From JACCTU01 sp963769665 (lineage in GTDB: Bacteria > Actinomycetota > Thermoleophilia > Gaiellales > Gaiellaceae), in assembly GCA_963769665.1 (NCBI GenBank), contig CAVYMQ010000002.1, positions 372,001 through 436,000 on the forward strand: DNA of 64,000 nucleotides, in the 5' to 3' direction. The notes beneath the pieces were generated by a model. The model ran no database searches, had not been told where the DNA came from, and worked only from the letters and a program-made list of their open reading frames with translations. Numbering within the stretch: position 1 is the first letter of the stretch; each line of letters begins with the position of its first letter. Shown here in pieces: positions 1 to 7,919 of the stretch. The position numbers and the translations under genes were made by a program.

Positions 1-47
1 ACCGTGGAGCGGACGAGCTCGTGCTCCTGGGTCAGGTCGAGGTCCAC
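1..47 (-). CDS. acyl-CoA dehydrogenase, N-terminal fragment (runs off the window)
   Basis: Only the first 15 codons lie in the window. Read on the minus strand from a GTG at 47 they give MDLDLTQEHELVRST, the usual opening of acyl-CoA dehydrogenases, whose N-terminal helix commonly reads like DLTEEHELLR. No Shine-Dalgarno is obvious. The gene shares its strand with methylcrotonyl-CoA carboxylase alpha and beta and a methylglutaconyl-CoA hydratase-like gene, so isovaleryl-CoA dehydrogenase is an attractive guess, but 15 residues cannot show substrate specificity. Confidence 0.45.
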   Translation of the reverse strand, partial: MDLDLTQEHELVRST

Positions 48-142
48 GCGGCCGGGGATGCTATCCGACGGCCTTCCTAGGCTGCGGGTGCGGCGTTTCA
101 CCGCCCTTTACCCAACCCGTCACCGTGCCGATACCCACCTTG

Positions 143-337
143 ATGCGGTCTGCGACCCGCGAGCCGAGCGTCGAAGCGCTCCTTCTGCAGCTCGAAACGT
201 TGACGCGTGAGCGTCAGGACCTCCGGCAGGACCTCGCGGAGGCGCCGAGGCTCGAGCAGAACCGGCTGGCGATCGTCGCGGCGCAGTGGGATCTCTCCCG
301 CGCCCTGATCCGCCGGTACCTGCCTGCCGTCGCGTAG
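143..337 (+). CDS. small conserved-looking helical protein of unknown function
   Basis: A short ORF of about 64 residues (70 if the in-frame GTG at 125 is used). The translation is almost entirely helical: a Leu/Glu/Arg-rich heptad-like stretch (LETLTRERQDLR) and then a more hydrophobic amphipathic helix ending RRYLPAVA. It has no cysteines, signal peptide or membrane segment and looks like a small helical hairpin. The amino-acid pattern is more natural than in overlapping frames. It lies between an acyl-CoA dehydrogenase on the other strand and an SCP2-like gene 12 bp downstream. I do not recognise a family, and neither start has a clear ribosome binding site. Confidence 0.45.
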   Translation: MRSATREPSVEALLLQLETLTRERQDLRQDLAEAPRLEQNRLAIVAAQWDLSRALIRRYLPAVA

Positions 338-349
338 TAGGCTCGCGGC

Positions 350-652
350 ATGAAAACGAGAGAGTTCTTCGAGGGCCTGGAGGCTCGCGTCGATTCGTCC
401 AAGACGGCCGGCGTGAACAACTCGTACCTCTTCGACATCGAGGGCGAGGGGCAGTGGAGGGTCGACGTCAGCGACGGGAGCGTTTCGGTGACCGAGGGCG
501 GCGGGGACGCCGACGTCACGATCACGACTTCAGGCGAGACGTTCGAGCAGGTCGCCTCGGGCGACCTCAACCCGACCTCGGCCTACATGAGCGGCAAGCT
601 CAAGATCAAGGGTGACATGGGCGCCGCGATGAAGCTCCAGAAGCTCTTCTGA
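350..652 (+). CDS. SCP2 sterol-transfer family protein
   Basis: A 100-residue single-domain protein of the SCP2 (sterol carrier protein 2) fold, which binds lipids or acyl-CoA in a hydrophobic tunnel. The second half is typical: an alternating strand region (GGGDADVTITTS), then the helix with the common 'SGKLKIKGDMGAAMKL' type ending in which G-D-M-G-A-A-M-K-L is a family hallmark. It is stand-alone, with no signal peptide, so probably cytoplasmic. Start is ATG at 350. Its TGA stop overlaps by 4 nt what I believe is the CTG start of the ureohydrolase, so the two are probably translated together. The ligand cannot be deduced. Confidence 0.85.
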   Translation: MKTREFFEGLEARVDSSKTAGVNNSYLFDIEGEGQWRVDVSDGSVSVTEGGGDADVTITTSGETFEQVASGDLNPTSAYMSGKLKIKGDMGAAMKLQKLF

Positions 653-1617
653 GCCCGGTCGACCCTCTCGAGCGGTGGCAGCTGCTCGGCGACAAGCCGG
701 ACTACGCCGGGCTCCTGACTTTCGGGGGCGCGCCGTACACGCAGGACGCAGCCGAGCTCGCGTCGTTCGACGTCGCGGTCATCGGCGCCCCGACCGACGA
801 TCTCGTCTCGGACCGGCCGGGCACGCGCTTCGCGCCGCGTGCGATCCGCGCGGCGAGTTGCCCGCCGGGGCCGCATCTCGAGGCGAAGGTCGACGCGTTC
901 CGCGAGCTGCGGATCGTCGACTACGGCGATGCGGCGGTTGTTCCCGCCGATACCACGCGGACGCACCAGGCGATCGAGCAGCTCGTCGGCGAGGTCGTCG
1001 ACGCCGGCGTGCTGCCCGTCGTGCTCGGTGGCGACCACTCGATCACGGAGCCGAACGTCCGCGCGATTGCGGCGCGTCGCGGTCCCGTCGGTCTTCTGCA
1101 CTTCGACACGCATGCGGACACGGGCTCCGAGGTGTTCGGCGTCGAGCGCTCGCACGGCACGCCGATGTACCGGCTCGTCGAAGCCGGGCACGTCGAGCCA
1201 AAGCGCTACGCGCAGATCGGCCTGCGCGGCTACTGGCCGACCGAGAAGGAGTTCGCGTGGCAGGCGGAGCGCGGGATCTCGAGCTTCTTCATGCACGACG
1301 TGCGCGACCGTGGGATCCGGGCGGTGCTCGAGGATGCGCTCGCGGTCATCGGCGGTGGCCCGGTCTTCGTCACCGTCGACATCGACGTGCTCGACCCAGC
1401 GTTCGCGCCGGGCACGGGGACACCCGAGCCGGGTGGCATGACGACGGCAGACCTCTTGTGGGCTGTGCGCGAGGCAGGGTCGCGGCTCGATGTCGTCGGT
1501 GCGGACCTCGTCGAGGTGATCCCAACGTCGGTCGGGTCCGCAGACGTCACGGCGCTCGTCGGCGAGCGTGTCGTGCGAGAGTTGCTCACGGGTGTCACCT
1601 TGAAGCGGGCCGGCTAG
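649..1617 (+). CDS. agmatinase/arginase-family ureohydrolase, apparent CTG start
   Basis: A ureohydrolase of about 322 residues that hydrolyses a guanidino group to release urea; the exact substrate (agmatine, guanidinobutyrate or other) is undecided. The binuclear manganese ligands are all present: GGDHS, the D-T-H-A-D motif (HFDTHAD) and the D-I-D-V-L-D-P motif followed by PGTGTPEPGG. The conserved N-terminal half (GAPTDDLVSDRPG, FAPRAIRAAS) is in frame upstream of the first canonical start, a GTG at 1009 that would delete it. The only sensible start is CTG at 649 inside CTGA, overlapping the SCP2 stop. The gene is intact, and its neighbours give no clear pathway. Confidence 0.85.
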   Translation: MSPVDPLERWQLLGDKPDYAGLLTFGGAPYTQDAAELASFDVAVIGAPTDDLVSDRPGTRFAPRAIRAASCPPGPHLEAKVDAFRELRIVDYGDAAVVPADTTRTHQAIEQLVGEVVDAGVLPVVLGGDHSITEPNVRAIAARRGPVGLLHFDTHADTGSEVFGVERSHGTPMYRLVEAGHVEPKRYAQIGLRGYWPTEKEFAWQAERGISSFFMHDVRDRGIRAVLEDALAVIGGGPVFVTVDIDVLDPAFAPGTGTPEPGGMTTADLLWAVREAGSRLDVVGADLVEVIPTSVGSADVTALVGERVVRELLTGVTLKRAG

Positions 1618-1648
1618 GCATCCGCCTTCCGACGACGAAAGGGGTCCG

Positions 1649-2203
1649 ATGACGTACTACGAGGTCTTGCTGTTCGTCCACCTGCTGGGCGTCGCGATCT
1701 GGCTCGGGACAGGCTTCGCACTGCTGGTGCTCGGCAACCGCTTCGACCGCGGGGGCGACAACGCGGGTCTGAGGTCGCTCTTCGGCCAGTCAGAGTGGCT
1801 CGCGCAGCGGGTCTTCATCCCCGTCTCACTCATCGTCGTCGTTGCGGGGATCCTGCTCGTGATCGAGGGCCCCTGGTCGTTCGACCAGCTCTGGGTGCTG
1901 CTCGGTCTCGCTGGGTTCGCAACGACGTTCCTGACCGGCCTGCTCAAGCTCAAGCCAGAGTCGGAGCGCATCGCTGCAGACCTCGACCGCGAGGGGATGA
2001 CGCCGGGCGTCGCGCACGCGATCGGCCGCCTGTTCACCCTCATGCGAATCGACTACACGGTGATCGCGCTCGTGATCGCCGACATGGTGCTGAAGCCGAC
2101 CGGCGACGATGTCTTCACGCTCGTCCTCATGGCTGCTGTTCTCGTCGCCGTCGTCGCGCTCGTGCTCCGCAGCACTCGAGCTCCGGCGGCCGAGACGGCC
2201 TGA
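1649..2203 (+). CDS. integral membrane protein, DUF2269-like
   Basis: A 184-residue membrane protein with four predicted transmembrane helices: about residues 5-27 (LLFVHLLGVAIWLGTGFALL), 54-72, 79-97 and a C-terminal pair around 135-170. The first helix carries the HLLGVAIWLG pattern of DUF2269/CopD-like membrane families, where an intramembrane histidine is typical. ATG start at 1649 follows AAAGGGG. It runs head-to-tail after the ureohydrolase with a 31-bp gap and converges on the carboxylase alpha subunit, stop codons touching. The function is unknown; a haem or metal role is only suggested by the histidine. Confidence 0.7.
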   Translation: MTYYEVLLFVHLLGVAIWLGTGFALLVLGNRFDRGGDNAGLRSLFGQSEWLAQRVFIPVSLIVVVAGILLVIEGPWSFDQLWVLLGLAGFATTFLTGLLKLKPESERIAADLDREGMTPGVAHAIGRLFTLMRIDYTVIALVIADMVLKPTGDDVFTLVLMAAVLVAVVALVLRSTRAPAAETA

Positions 2204-3820
2204 CTACTCCTCGAGCTCGACGAGGAGCGCGCCGCCCGCGACGCGGTCGCCTTCCGCGACGTGCACGGCGCGAACGGTCGCCTGGTAGGGCGAGACGACC
2301 GGCGTCTCCATCTTCATCGCCTCGAGCACGAGCAGCGTCTGGCGCGGCGCCACGGTGTCGCCCGGCGCGACGGCGACCCGGATCACCGTGCCGGGCATCG
2401 GCGCGGTCAGCGCGCTCTGCTCGGCGCCCGGCGCGGCGTGCTCCTGCGCGGCGGTGTCGACGTCCGGCGGCGGCTGCGGCCCGGGCGCTGTCAGGTTGAG
2501 ACGCCAGCCGCCGCGCCACGCCGCGTCGGCTGAGCGCGGCGGCGGCTCCGAGAGCGGCGGGTTCTCGACGAGGAACGCCGTCGTCGTGTGACCCGCGCGC
2601 ACCTTCGGGTGCGTGACCAGCCAGCGCAGGAACGGGAGGTTCGTGACGACGCCTTCCACCTCCGTCTCAGCGAGCGCGTCGCGGAGCTGCTCGAGCGCCT
2701 CTTGCCGCGTCTCGCCGTGCGCGATCAGCTTCGCGATCATCGGGTCGTAGGAGAGCGCGATCTCGTCGCCTTCCTCGACGCCCGCGTCGACGCGGATGCC
2801 GGTCGGGAGGCGCAGGCGCTCGAGCCTGCCGCCCTGCGGGAGGAACGTCCGTGGATCCTCCGCGTACAGCCGCACCTCGACGGCGTGGCCAAGTAACAGA
2901 CTGTTACTTGCCTCCAGCGGCTGGCCCTGCGCGATCCGCAGCTGCTGCTTGACCAGGTCGACGCCGGTGACGAGCTCCGTCACGGGATGCTCGACCTGGA
3001 TGCGCCCGTTCAGCTCGAGGAACCAGAAGTCGCGGCCGGAGACCATGAACTCGGCGGTGCCCGCACCGCGGTAGCCGATCGCCTTCGCGAACGCGACGGC
3101 CGCTTCGCCGATCTGCCCGCGGAGCGCGGGGTCGAGCGCGGGCGACGGTGCTTCCTCGAGCACCTTCTGGTGGCGTCGCTGGATCGAGCACTCGCGCTCG
3201 CCGAGCGAGACGGCTGTCCCGTGGGAGTCGCCGAGCAACTGGATCTCGATGTGCCGCGGTCGCTCGACGTAGCGCTCGGCGAAGACCGTTCCGTCGCCGA
3301 ACGCCGCTTGCGCTTCGCGGCTCGCGGCCGCCTGGGCTTCCTCGAGCTCGTGGGCGCTCCGGACGACGCGCATCCCCCTGCCGCCACCGCCTGCCGCCGC
3401 CTTCAGGATCAGCGGGAAGCCGAGCTCCGCAGGCTCGCCCGACTCGACGACGGGCACGCCCGCCTCTCTCGCGACTTGCTTCGAGCGGAGCTTGTCGCCC
3501 GCGATCTCGAGCGCCTCGGGCGTCGGCCCGACCCAGACGAGCCCAGCCGCCTCGACCGCACGCGCGAAGTCGGCGTTCTCCGCGAGAAAGCCGTAGCCGG
3601 GGTGGATCGCGTCGGCACCCGACTGCTTGGCGGCGCGGATGTGCTCCTCGGACGCGAGATACGAGGCGATCTCGACCGTCTCACCGGCGGAGCGGGCGTG
3701 CAGCGCGCCGCTGTCGTCGGGCGGCGCGACCGCGACGGTCTGGATGCCGAGCTCGCGGCACGCGCGAAAGACGCGGAGTGCTATCTCGCCGCGGTTCGCC
3801 ACGAGGAGCTTGCGGATCAT
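2204..3820 (-). CDS. acyl-CoA carboxylase alpha subunit (biotin carboxylase + biotin carrier), probably methylcrotonyl-CoA carboxylase
   Basis: A 538-residue biotin-dependent carboxylase alpha chain. Order: biotin carboxylase N-domain from residue 1 (MIRKLLVANRGEIALRV), ATP-grasp domain with the glycine-rich loop KAAAGGGGRGM, catalytic region ELNGRIQVEHPVTE, a C-terminal domain, and a biotinyl carrier domain ending with AMKM, whose lysine carries biotin. ATG at 3820 is fixed by the conserved N-terminus and by an ATGA overlap with the upstream MFS gene. An acyl-CoA dehydrogenase, a methylglutaconyl-CoA hydratase-like gene and an MCC-type beta subunit on the same strand point to leucine breakdown. 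A 19-nt AT-rich palindrome at 2891-2909 replaces a usually different loop with SNSLLL. Confidence 0.88.
   Translation of the reverse strand: MIRKLLVANRGEIALRVFRACRELGIQTVAVAPPDDSGALHARSAGETVEIASYLASEEHIRAAKQSGADAIHPGYGFLAENADFARAVEAAGLVWVGPTPEALEIAGDKLRSKQVAREAGVPVVESGEPAELGFPLILKAAAGGGGRGMRVVRSAHELEEAQAAASREAQAAFGDGTVFAERYVERPRHIEIQLLGDSHGTAVSLGERECSIQRRHQKVLEEAPSPALDPALRGQIGEAAVAFAKAIGYRGAGTAEFMVSGRDFWFLELNGRIQVEHPVTELVTGVDLVKQQLRIAQGQPLEASNSLLLGHAVEVRLYAEDPRTFLPQGGRLERLRLPTGIRVDAGVEEGDEIALSYDPMIAKLIAHGETRQEALEQLRDALAETEVEGVVTNLPFLRWLVTHPKVRAGHTTTAFLVENPPLSEPPPRSADAAWRGGWRLNLTAPGPQPPPDVDTAAQEHAAPGAEQSALTAPMPGTVIRVAVAPGDTVAPRQTLLVLEAMKMETPVVSPYQATVRAVHVAEGDRVAGGALLVELEE
2891..2909. repeat. 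perfect AT-rich palindrome inside the carboxylase gene
   Basis: The 9-nt arms AAGTAACAG and CTGTTACTT flank one central A, giving a perfect 19-nt dyad. It is much richer in A+T than the surrounding gene. In the minus-strand reading frame it encodes S-N-S-L-L-L and includes a TTA leucine codon, very rare in DNA of this composition. The frame is preserved. It could be an operator-like site, a tiny inserted palindrome or a chance drift of a variable loop. Confidence 0.6.
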
Positions 3821-4956
3821 GCTGGGCTCGCTCGCAGCCGCGGAGTGAGCGTGACGAGCGTGAACACGCAGAGTGCGGAGAGTGTCAGGTAGACGGCCGC
3901 GTCGGATGTGGCGCGTGCCGCGGCGCCGCCGAGCGCGGACCCCGCCGCCGCTCCGGGCGCCCACGCGAGGTTGATCAGCGCGAACCCGTACGCGTAGTCG
4001 AGCCCGATCGCCTCGGCGCGGTCGGCGAGCAGCGACATCGACGGCGTCCAGAAGCTTCCGAACGCGCACGCCGCGAGCACGATCGCAGCAGCGAGCGCCC
4101 AGCCCGTGTTGATCCACGGAAGGACGGCCGTTGCGGCCGCCGAGCCGATCAGGCCCACGCGCAGCGGAGCGAGGCGGCCGCGGCGGTCCGAGAACCGTCC
4201 GATCAGCGGCGACAGCGCTGCCTCGAAGCTTGCGGCGACGAGCCACGTCGCCCCGATCGCGAGCGCGCTCACGCCCAGCACGTCGAGGCGCAGCGGACCG
4301 AGGACGTTCAGTGCGCCGAAGAGGAGTGCTGGTACCAGGACGAACCAGATCGAAGCGACGATCGCCCTGTCGCGGAGCGCACCGAAGAGCCTGCCGAGCG
4401 GCTGCGGATGCTCAGGCGTGGACGCGGGAGTCCGCCACGCAGCGATGCCGAGCACCGAGGCGAGCACTGCGACGCTCGCAAAAGCCGGGCCGGTACCCAC
4501 CACCGACGCGATCCCTCCGAGCACCGGTCCGAAGAGCGCTCCGACGATCGCGGCACCCATCGCGGCGCCGATCGTCTCTCCGCGCCGGTCGCCCGGCGCG
4601 GCCGCGACGAGCCACGCAAGCGATGCGGTCCAGGAGAACGAGCTCGAGACTCCCTGCAGGAAGCGTGCGGTGTCGAGCAGCCAGATCGAGTCGGCGAACC
4701 CGAAGGTGACGGTCGTGATCGCCATGCCGGTGAGGCCGACGAGCACCGTCGGCCGCACACCGAAGCGCGCGGCGGACATCCCGCCCGGGATCCCGCCGAC
4801 AAGCGCGCCGAGTGCGTAGGACGCGGCGAGCAGCCCCGCGCCGGCCTTCGAAAGTCCGAGCTCGTCCGCGTACTGCGGCAGCAGCGGCGTCAGCGCGGCG
4901 AAGAACATCGTGTCGACGAAGACGATCGCGCCGACGAGCAGGAGCAGCCTGCGCAC
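3817..4956 (-). CDS. MFS transporter, 12-TM
   Basis: A 379-residue major facilitator superfamily protein. It begins directly in TM1 (RRLLLLVGAIVFVDTMFFAAL), has the loop 2-3 signature in the form GGMSAARFGVRPTVLVG, a central hydrophilic break near residue 190 (TPASTPEHPQPLG) and a second six-helix half with the matching GRFSDRRGRLAPL loop. It ends ATGA-overlapped with the carboxylase alpha gene and starts 3 bp after the hydratase stop, so it sits inside the acyl-CoA catabolic operon. Export or uptake of a related branched-chain acid is an inference from position only. Confidence 0.85.
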   Translation of the reverse strand: MRRLLLLVGAIVFVDTMFFAALTPLLPQYADELGLSKAGAGLLAASYALGALVGGIPGGMSAARFGVRPTVLVGLTGMAITTVTFGFADSIWLLDTARFLQGVSSSFSWTASLAWLVAAAPGDRRGETIGAAMGAAIVGALFGPVLGGIASVVGTGPAFASVAVLASVLGIAAWRTPASTPEHPQPLGRLFGALRDRAIVASIWFVLVPALLFGALNVLGPLRLDVLGVSALAIGATWLVAASFEAALSPLIGRFSDRRGRLAPLRVGLIGSAAATAVLPWINTGWALAAAIVLAACAFGSFWTPSMSLLADRAEAIGLDYAYGFALINLAWAPGAAAGSALGGAAARATSDAAVYLTLSALCVFTLVTLTPRLRASPA

Positions 4957-4959
4957 GCG

Positions 4960-5697
4960 CTACCAGCTCGGCTTGCGCTTGTCCAAGAACGCGCGGAGGC
5001 CTTCCTGGCCCTCCTCGCTCGTTCGGCGCTCGGCGATGCGACGCTCGGTCGCGAGACCGTCCAGCCGGTCGAGCACGAGCCGCTTCGCGTGACGTGCCGC
5101 CTCCGGGCCTGCGCTGAGCAGCTCTTCCACAAGCTGCTCGACCACGGGGTCCGGGTCCTCGGCGACCTCGTGCACGAGCCCCAGGCGGAACGCGGTGTCG
5201 GCGTCGAAGCGCTCGCCGGTGACGAAGTAGCGCCGCGCCGCGCTGGGCCCGATCTTCGCGAGCGCGAACGGCGAGATGACCGACGGGACGATGCCCAGCT
5301 TCACCTCGGAGAACGCGAACTCCGTTTCCTCGGCCGCGACCGCGATGTCCGCGCAAGCGACGAGGCCGGCACCGCCGCCGAGCGCGTGGCCGTGCACGCG
5401 GACGACGACCGGCGCCGGGCACTCGTTGATCAGCTCGAGCATCAGCCGAAGCCTGCGGGCGTCCTGGACGTTCTCCTCGTAGCTCAGCTCCGCGGACGAG
5501 CGCATCCACTCGACGTCCGCTCCGGCACAGAAGCTCTCGCCCTCGCCCGCGAGCACGACCGCTCGCGCGTCGCCGACGTTGGAGAACGCATCGCGCAACT
5601 CGGCGATCAGGGCTGCGTCGAAGGCGTTCCGGCTGTCCGGCCGGGCGAGGGTCACGCGAAGGACGGGGCCGTCGCGCTCGATGCGAAGTGCGGTCAC
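4960..5697 (-). CDS. enoyl-CoA hydratase/isomerase family protein, methylglutaconyl-CoA hydratase-like
   Basis: A 245-residue crotonase-fold enzyme. Visible motifs: LARPDSRNAFD near the N-terminus, the oxyanion segment GEGESFCAGADVEWM, GHALGGGAGLVACAD, and SEVKLGIVPSVISPF, a form typical of methylglutaconyl-CoA hydratases (LiuC/AUH) rather than general crotonases. Start is a GTG at 5697, chosen because the family N-terminus begins there; the open frame upstream lacks homology. Between acyl-CoA dehydrogenase and carboxylase genes on the same strand it would hydrate 3-methylglutaconyl-CoA to HMG-CoA in leucine degradation. The HMG-CoA lyase is not seen here. Confidence 0.82.
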   Translation of the reverse strand: MTALRIERDGPVLRVTLARPDSRNAFDAALIAELRDAFSNVGDARAVVLAGEGESFCAGADVEWMRSSAELSYEENVQDARRLRLMLELINECPAPVVVRVHGHALGGGAGLVACADIAVAAEETEFAFSEVKLGIVPSVISPFALAKIGPSAARRYFVTGERFDADTAFRLGLVHEVAEDPDPVVEQLVEELLSAGPEAARHAKRLVLDRLDGLATERRIAERRTSEEGQEGLRAFLDKRKPSW

Positions 5698-5721
5698 GGC
5701 CGCGAAGCGTAGATTGCGCGC

Positions 5722-6555
5722 GTGCTGAGGGGTGCGATCGCCGCCGCGCTGACGCCGCTCCGCGAGGGTGGAGCGCGGCTGGACGAGGACGCCTTCGGGC
5801 CTTACTGCGACTTTCTGCGTGGCCTGGACGGCGTGCTCGCCCTCGGAACGACCGGCGAGGGGATCCTCCTCACGGCGGTGGAGCGCAAGCGCGTGACGGA
5901 GCTCTTTCTCGCCGGCGGCCTGAGCGTGATCGCCCATTGCGGCGCCCAGTCGACGGCGGGGACGGTCGAGCTCGCCGAGCACGCTGCGGCAGTCGGTGTG
6001 GAGGGGGTTGCGGTGATCGCACCGCCGTACTTCCCGCTCGACGATCGGGCGCTGCTGGCGCACTTCGCCGCGGCCGCAGATGCTTGCGCTCCGACGCCGT
6101 TCTACGTCTACGAGTTCGCACGCGCGAGCGGGTACGCGGTTCCGCTCGAGGTGCTCGCACGCTTGCGAGAGCTTGCTCCGAACCTCGCAGGGCTCAAGGT
6201 CTCGGACGCGCCGTGGGAAGCGTTCGCGCCGTACCTCCTCGAGGGTCTCGACGTCTTCGTCGGGCCGGAGGCGCTGATCGCCCAGGGGATGCGCGCGTCG
6301 GCGGTCGGCGCCGTGTCCGCGCTCGCGTCCGCGTTTCCCGAGCGCGTGGCCGCTGCGGTGCGCGACCCCGAGGGCGAAGAGGCAGCGGGGATCGGCGAGC
6401 TGCGCGCCGCTGTAGAGCGCTTTCCCCGCCACGCTGCGCTCAAGCGCATCGTCGCGCGCCGCGGCGTCCCGATCCGAGAGGACGTGCGCGCGCCGCTACG
6501 TGGTCTCACCGACGAGGAGCGGAAGGAGCTCGACCGGTGGCTCGAGTCGTCATAG
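5722..6555 (+). CDS. dihydrodipicolinate synthase/N-acetylneuraminate lyase-family aldolase
   Basis: A 277-residue TIM-barrel class I aldolase. The segment LALGTTGEGILL matches the substrate-carboxylate loop GTTGE of the family, FYVYEF places the catalytic tyrosine, and GLKVSD places the Schiff-base lysine. The protein is slightly short at the N-terminus (GTG start at 5722, MLRGAIAAALTPL) but complete. It overlaps the next gene, an FAD amine/hydroxy-acid oxidase, by 19 nt, so they are co-expressed. That pairing resembles hydroxyproline pathways, in which a DapA-like deaminase acts with an FAD D-hydroxyproline dehydrogenase, but a sugar-acid aldolase or genuine DapA paralogue is equally possible. 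Confidence 0.85.
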   Translation: MLRGAIAAALTPLREGGARLDEDAFGPYCDFLRGLDGVLALGTTGEGILLTAVERKRVTELFLAGGLSVIAHCGAQSTAGTVELAEHAAAVGVEGVAVIAPPYFPLDDRALLAHFAAAADACAPTPFYVYEFARASGYAVPLEVLARLRELAPNLAGLKVSDAPWEAFAPYLLEGLDVFVGPEALIAQGMRASAVGAVSALASAFPERVAAAVRDPEGEEAAGIGELRAAVERFPRHAALKRIVARRGVPIREDVRAPLRGLTDEERKELDRWLESS

Positions 6556-7586
6556 CCGGCGCTGGTGCGATCGGTGCGTCGATCGCGTTCCACCTTGCTC
6601 GACGCGGTGCGCGCGACGTCGTGCTCGCCGACGTCGCCGAAGTCGCGTCCGGCTCCACTGCCAAGGCGATGGGTGGCGTGCGGCAGCAGTTCTCGACCGC
6701 GGCGGAAGTGCGCCTCGCGCAGGAGTCGATCCGGTTCTTCGAGGAGCTCGGGACGCCGTTCTTCGACCAGGTCGGCTACCTCTTCCTCGCAACGACGGAG
6801 GACGGGCTTGCCGAGCTCGAGGAACGGCGCGAGCTGCAGGCGTCGCTCGGTGTTCCGGTGGAGCGCGTCGACGCGGCGCGCATCGGCGGGCTGCGTGCCG
6901 ACGACGTCGTGGGCGCGGTCGCATGCTGGAGCGACGGTTGTGCAGACCCGGCGGCGGTGACGCATGAGCTCGTTCGCCGCTCGGTCGAGCTCGGAGTGGA
7001 GTTGCGGGAGCACACCGACGCCCTCGTAGTCGAGGGTGACACGCTCGTGGTCGCGTGCGGTCCGCGCTCCGCCGACGTCGCGGCCGCCCGAGGCGTCGAG
7101 CTACCCGTGCGCCCGCTCTGCCGCCAGCTCCTCCTGACCGGCCCGCTCGAGCTCTCGGCCGACCTGCCGATGGTCGTCGAGGCGGAGACGGGGTTCCACT
7201 TCCGACGCCGCGGCGACCGGCTCGTGCTGGCGATGAGCGACGCGGAGCCGCGTTGGGGGTTCGACGAGGTCGTGGACGAATCGGTGTTCGACGACCGGCT
7301 CGAGCGGCTCGCGCATCGCTACCCGCCGGCTGCGCGCACGACGATCGACGACGCTTGGGCCGGCTTGTACGACATGACCCCTGACGCTCATCCGATCATC
7401 GGCTGGGTCGCCGACGGCGTCTACTCCGCGTGCGGCTTCTCCGGCCACGGCTTCATGCAGAGCCCGGCGGTGGGGGAGGCGGCCGCAGCGGAGCTCCTAG
7501 GCGACGAGCCGCCGTTCGACCTCTCTCCGTACCGCTTCGAGCGGTTCGAGGGCGACGCGGGCTTTCCGGAGACGCTCGTCCTCTAG
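6537..7586 (+). CDS. FAD-dependent oxidoreductase, DAO/sarcosine-oxidase family
   Basis: A 349-residue flavoenzyme of the D-amino-acid/glycine oxidase group. The N-terminus is an FAD-binding Rossmann motif, VVIAGAGAIGASIAFHLARRG (G-x-G-x-x-G), followed by GSTAKAMGGVRQQF, a stretch seen in dehydrogenases of this group. The C-terminus has the second FAD contact region, GLYDMTPDAHPIIG and ACGFSGHGFMQSPAVGE. GTG start at 6537 lies inside the aldolase gene and gives the motif immediately. It probably oxidises a secondary amine or amino acid and passes electrons onward or to oxygen. Substrate unknown; see the aldolase entry for the hydroxyproline-like pairing. Confidence 0.85.
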   Translation: MARVVIAGAGAIGASIAFHLARRGARDVVLADVAEVASGSTAKAMGGVRQQFSTAAEVRLAQESIRFFEELGTPFFDQVGYLFLATTEDGLAELEERRELQASLGVPVERVDAARIGGLRADDVVGAVACWSDGCADPAAVTHELVRRSVELGVELREHTDALVVEGDTLVVACGPRSADVAAARGVELPVRPLCRQLLLTGPLELSADLPMVVEAETGFHFRRRGDRLVLAMSDAEPRWGFDEVVDESVFDDRLERLAHRYPPAARTTIDDAWAGLYDMTPDAHPIIGWVADGVYSACGFSGHGFMQSPAVGEAAAAELLGDEPPFDLSPYRFERFEGDAGFPETLVL

Positions 7587-7589
7587 CGG

Positions 7590-7919
7590 CTACTCGAACG
7601 CGAGGCCGAGCCGCGAGAGGGTCTCGTCCTGGAAACGTCCCTCGATCGTCGCCTCGAGGTCGAAGACTTCGATCACGTCGGGGTCCTTGCCGATCAGCTC
7701 GCGGGCTCGTGAGGGCACCTCCTGGTCGGCCGCCTCGGCGGACTCCCAGAAGTAGACGGCGCCCCAGCGGTCGGTGGCCTGGTCGGAGATCCACGCCTTG
7801 AACCTCAGGCCGTCCACGTCCTCCCACGCGTCCACGGACTCGTCACGCAGGTAGCGGCGGAGCTCCTCGATCGTCGTCATGGAGTCCGCGAGGTTCCAGA
7901 GGACGAACCGGACGATCAC
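7590..7919 (-). CDS. YdhR-like (ABM-fold) small protein
   Basis: A 109-residue cytoplasmic protein resembling the YdhR/antibiotic-biosynthesis-monooxygenase ferredoxin-like fold: an initial strand (IVRFVLWNL), a helix (TTIEELRRYLRDE), GLRFKAWISD, AVYFWESAEAADQ and a final EVFDLEATIEG strand. The form 'LRFKAWISDQATDRWGAVYFWES' is what I recall from YdhR homologues. Start is GTG at 7919 within GTGA, overlapping the stop of the 53-residue gene upstream, so the two are coupled. It converges on the FAD oxidoreductase 3 bp away. The enzymatic role in this family is poorly defined. Confidence 0.65.
   Translation of the reverse strand: MIVRFVLWNLADSMTTIEELRRYLRDESVDAWEDVDGLRFKAWISDQATDRWGAVYFWESAEAADQEVPSRARELIGKDPDVIEVFDLEATIEGRFQDETLSRLGLAFE

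Noticed and set aside
4..210. Small plus-strand ORF at the window start
   Set aside because: Arg/Ser-rich and without a natural pattern. The minus strand reads as an acyl-CoA dehydrogenase N-terminus, and the 143-337 ORF is more protein-like.
3817..4246. N-terminal extension of the carboxylase alpha subunit to 4246
   Set aside because: The extra 142 codons overlap the MFS gene in another frame and are Arg-rich without similarity; MIRKLLVANRGEIA at 3820 is the family start.
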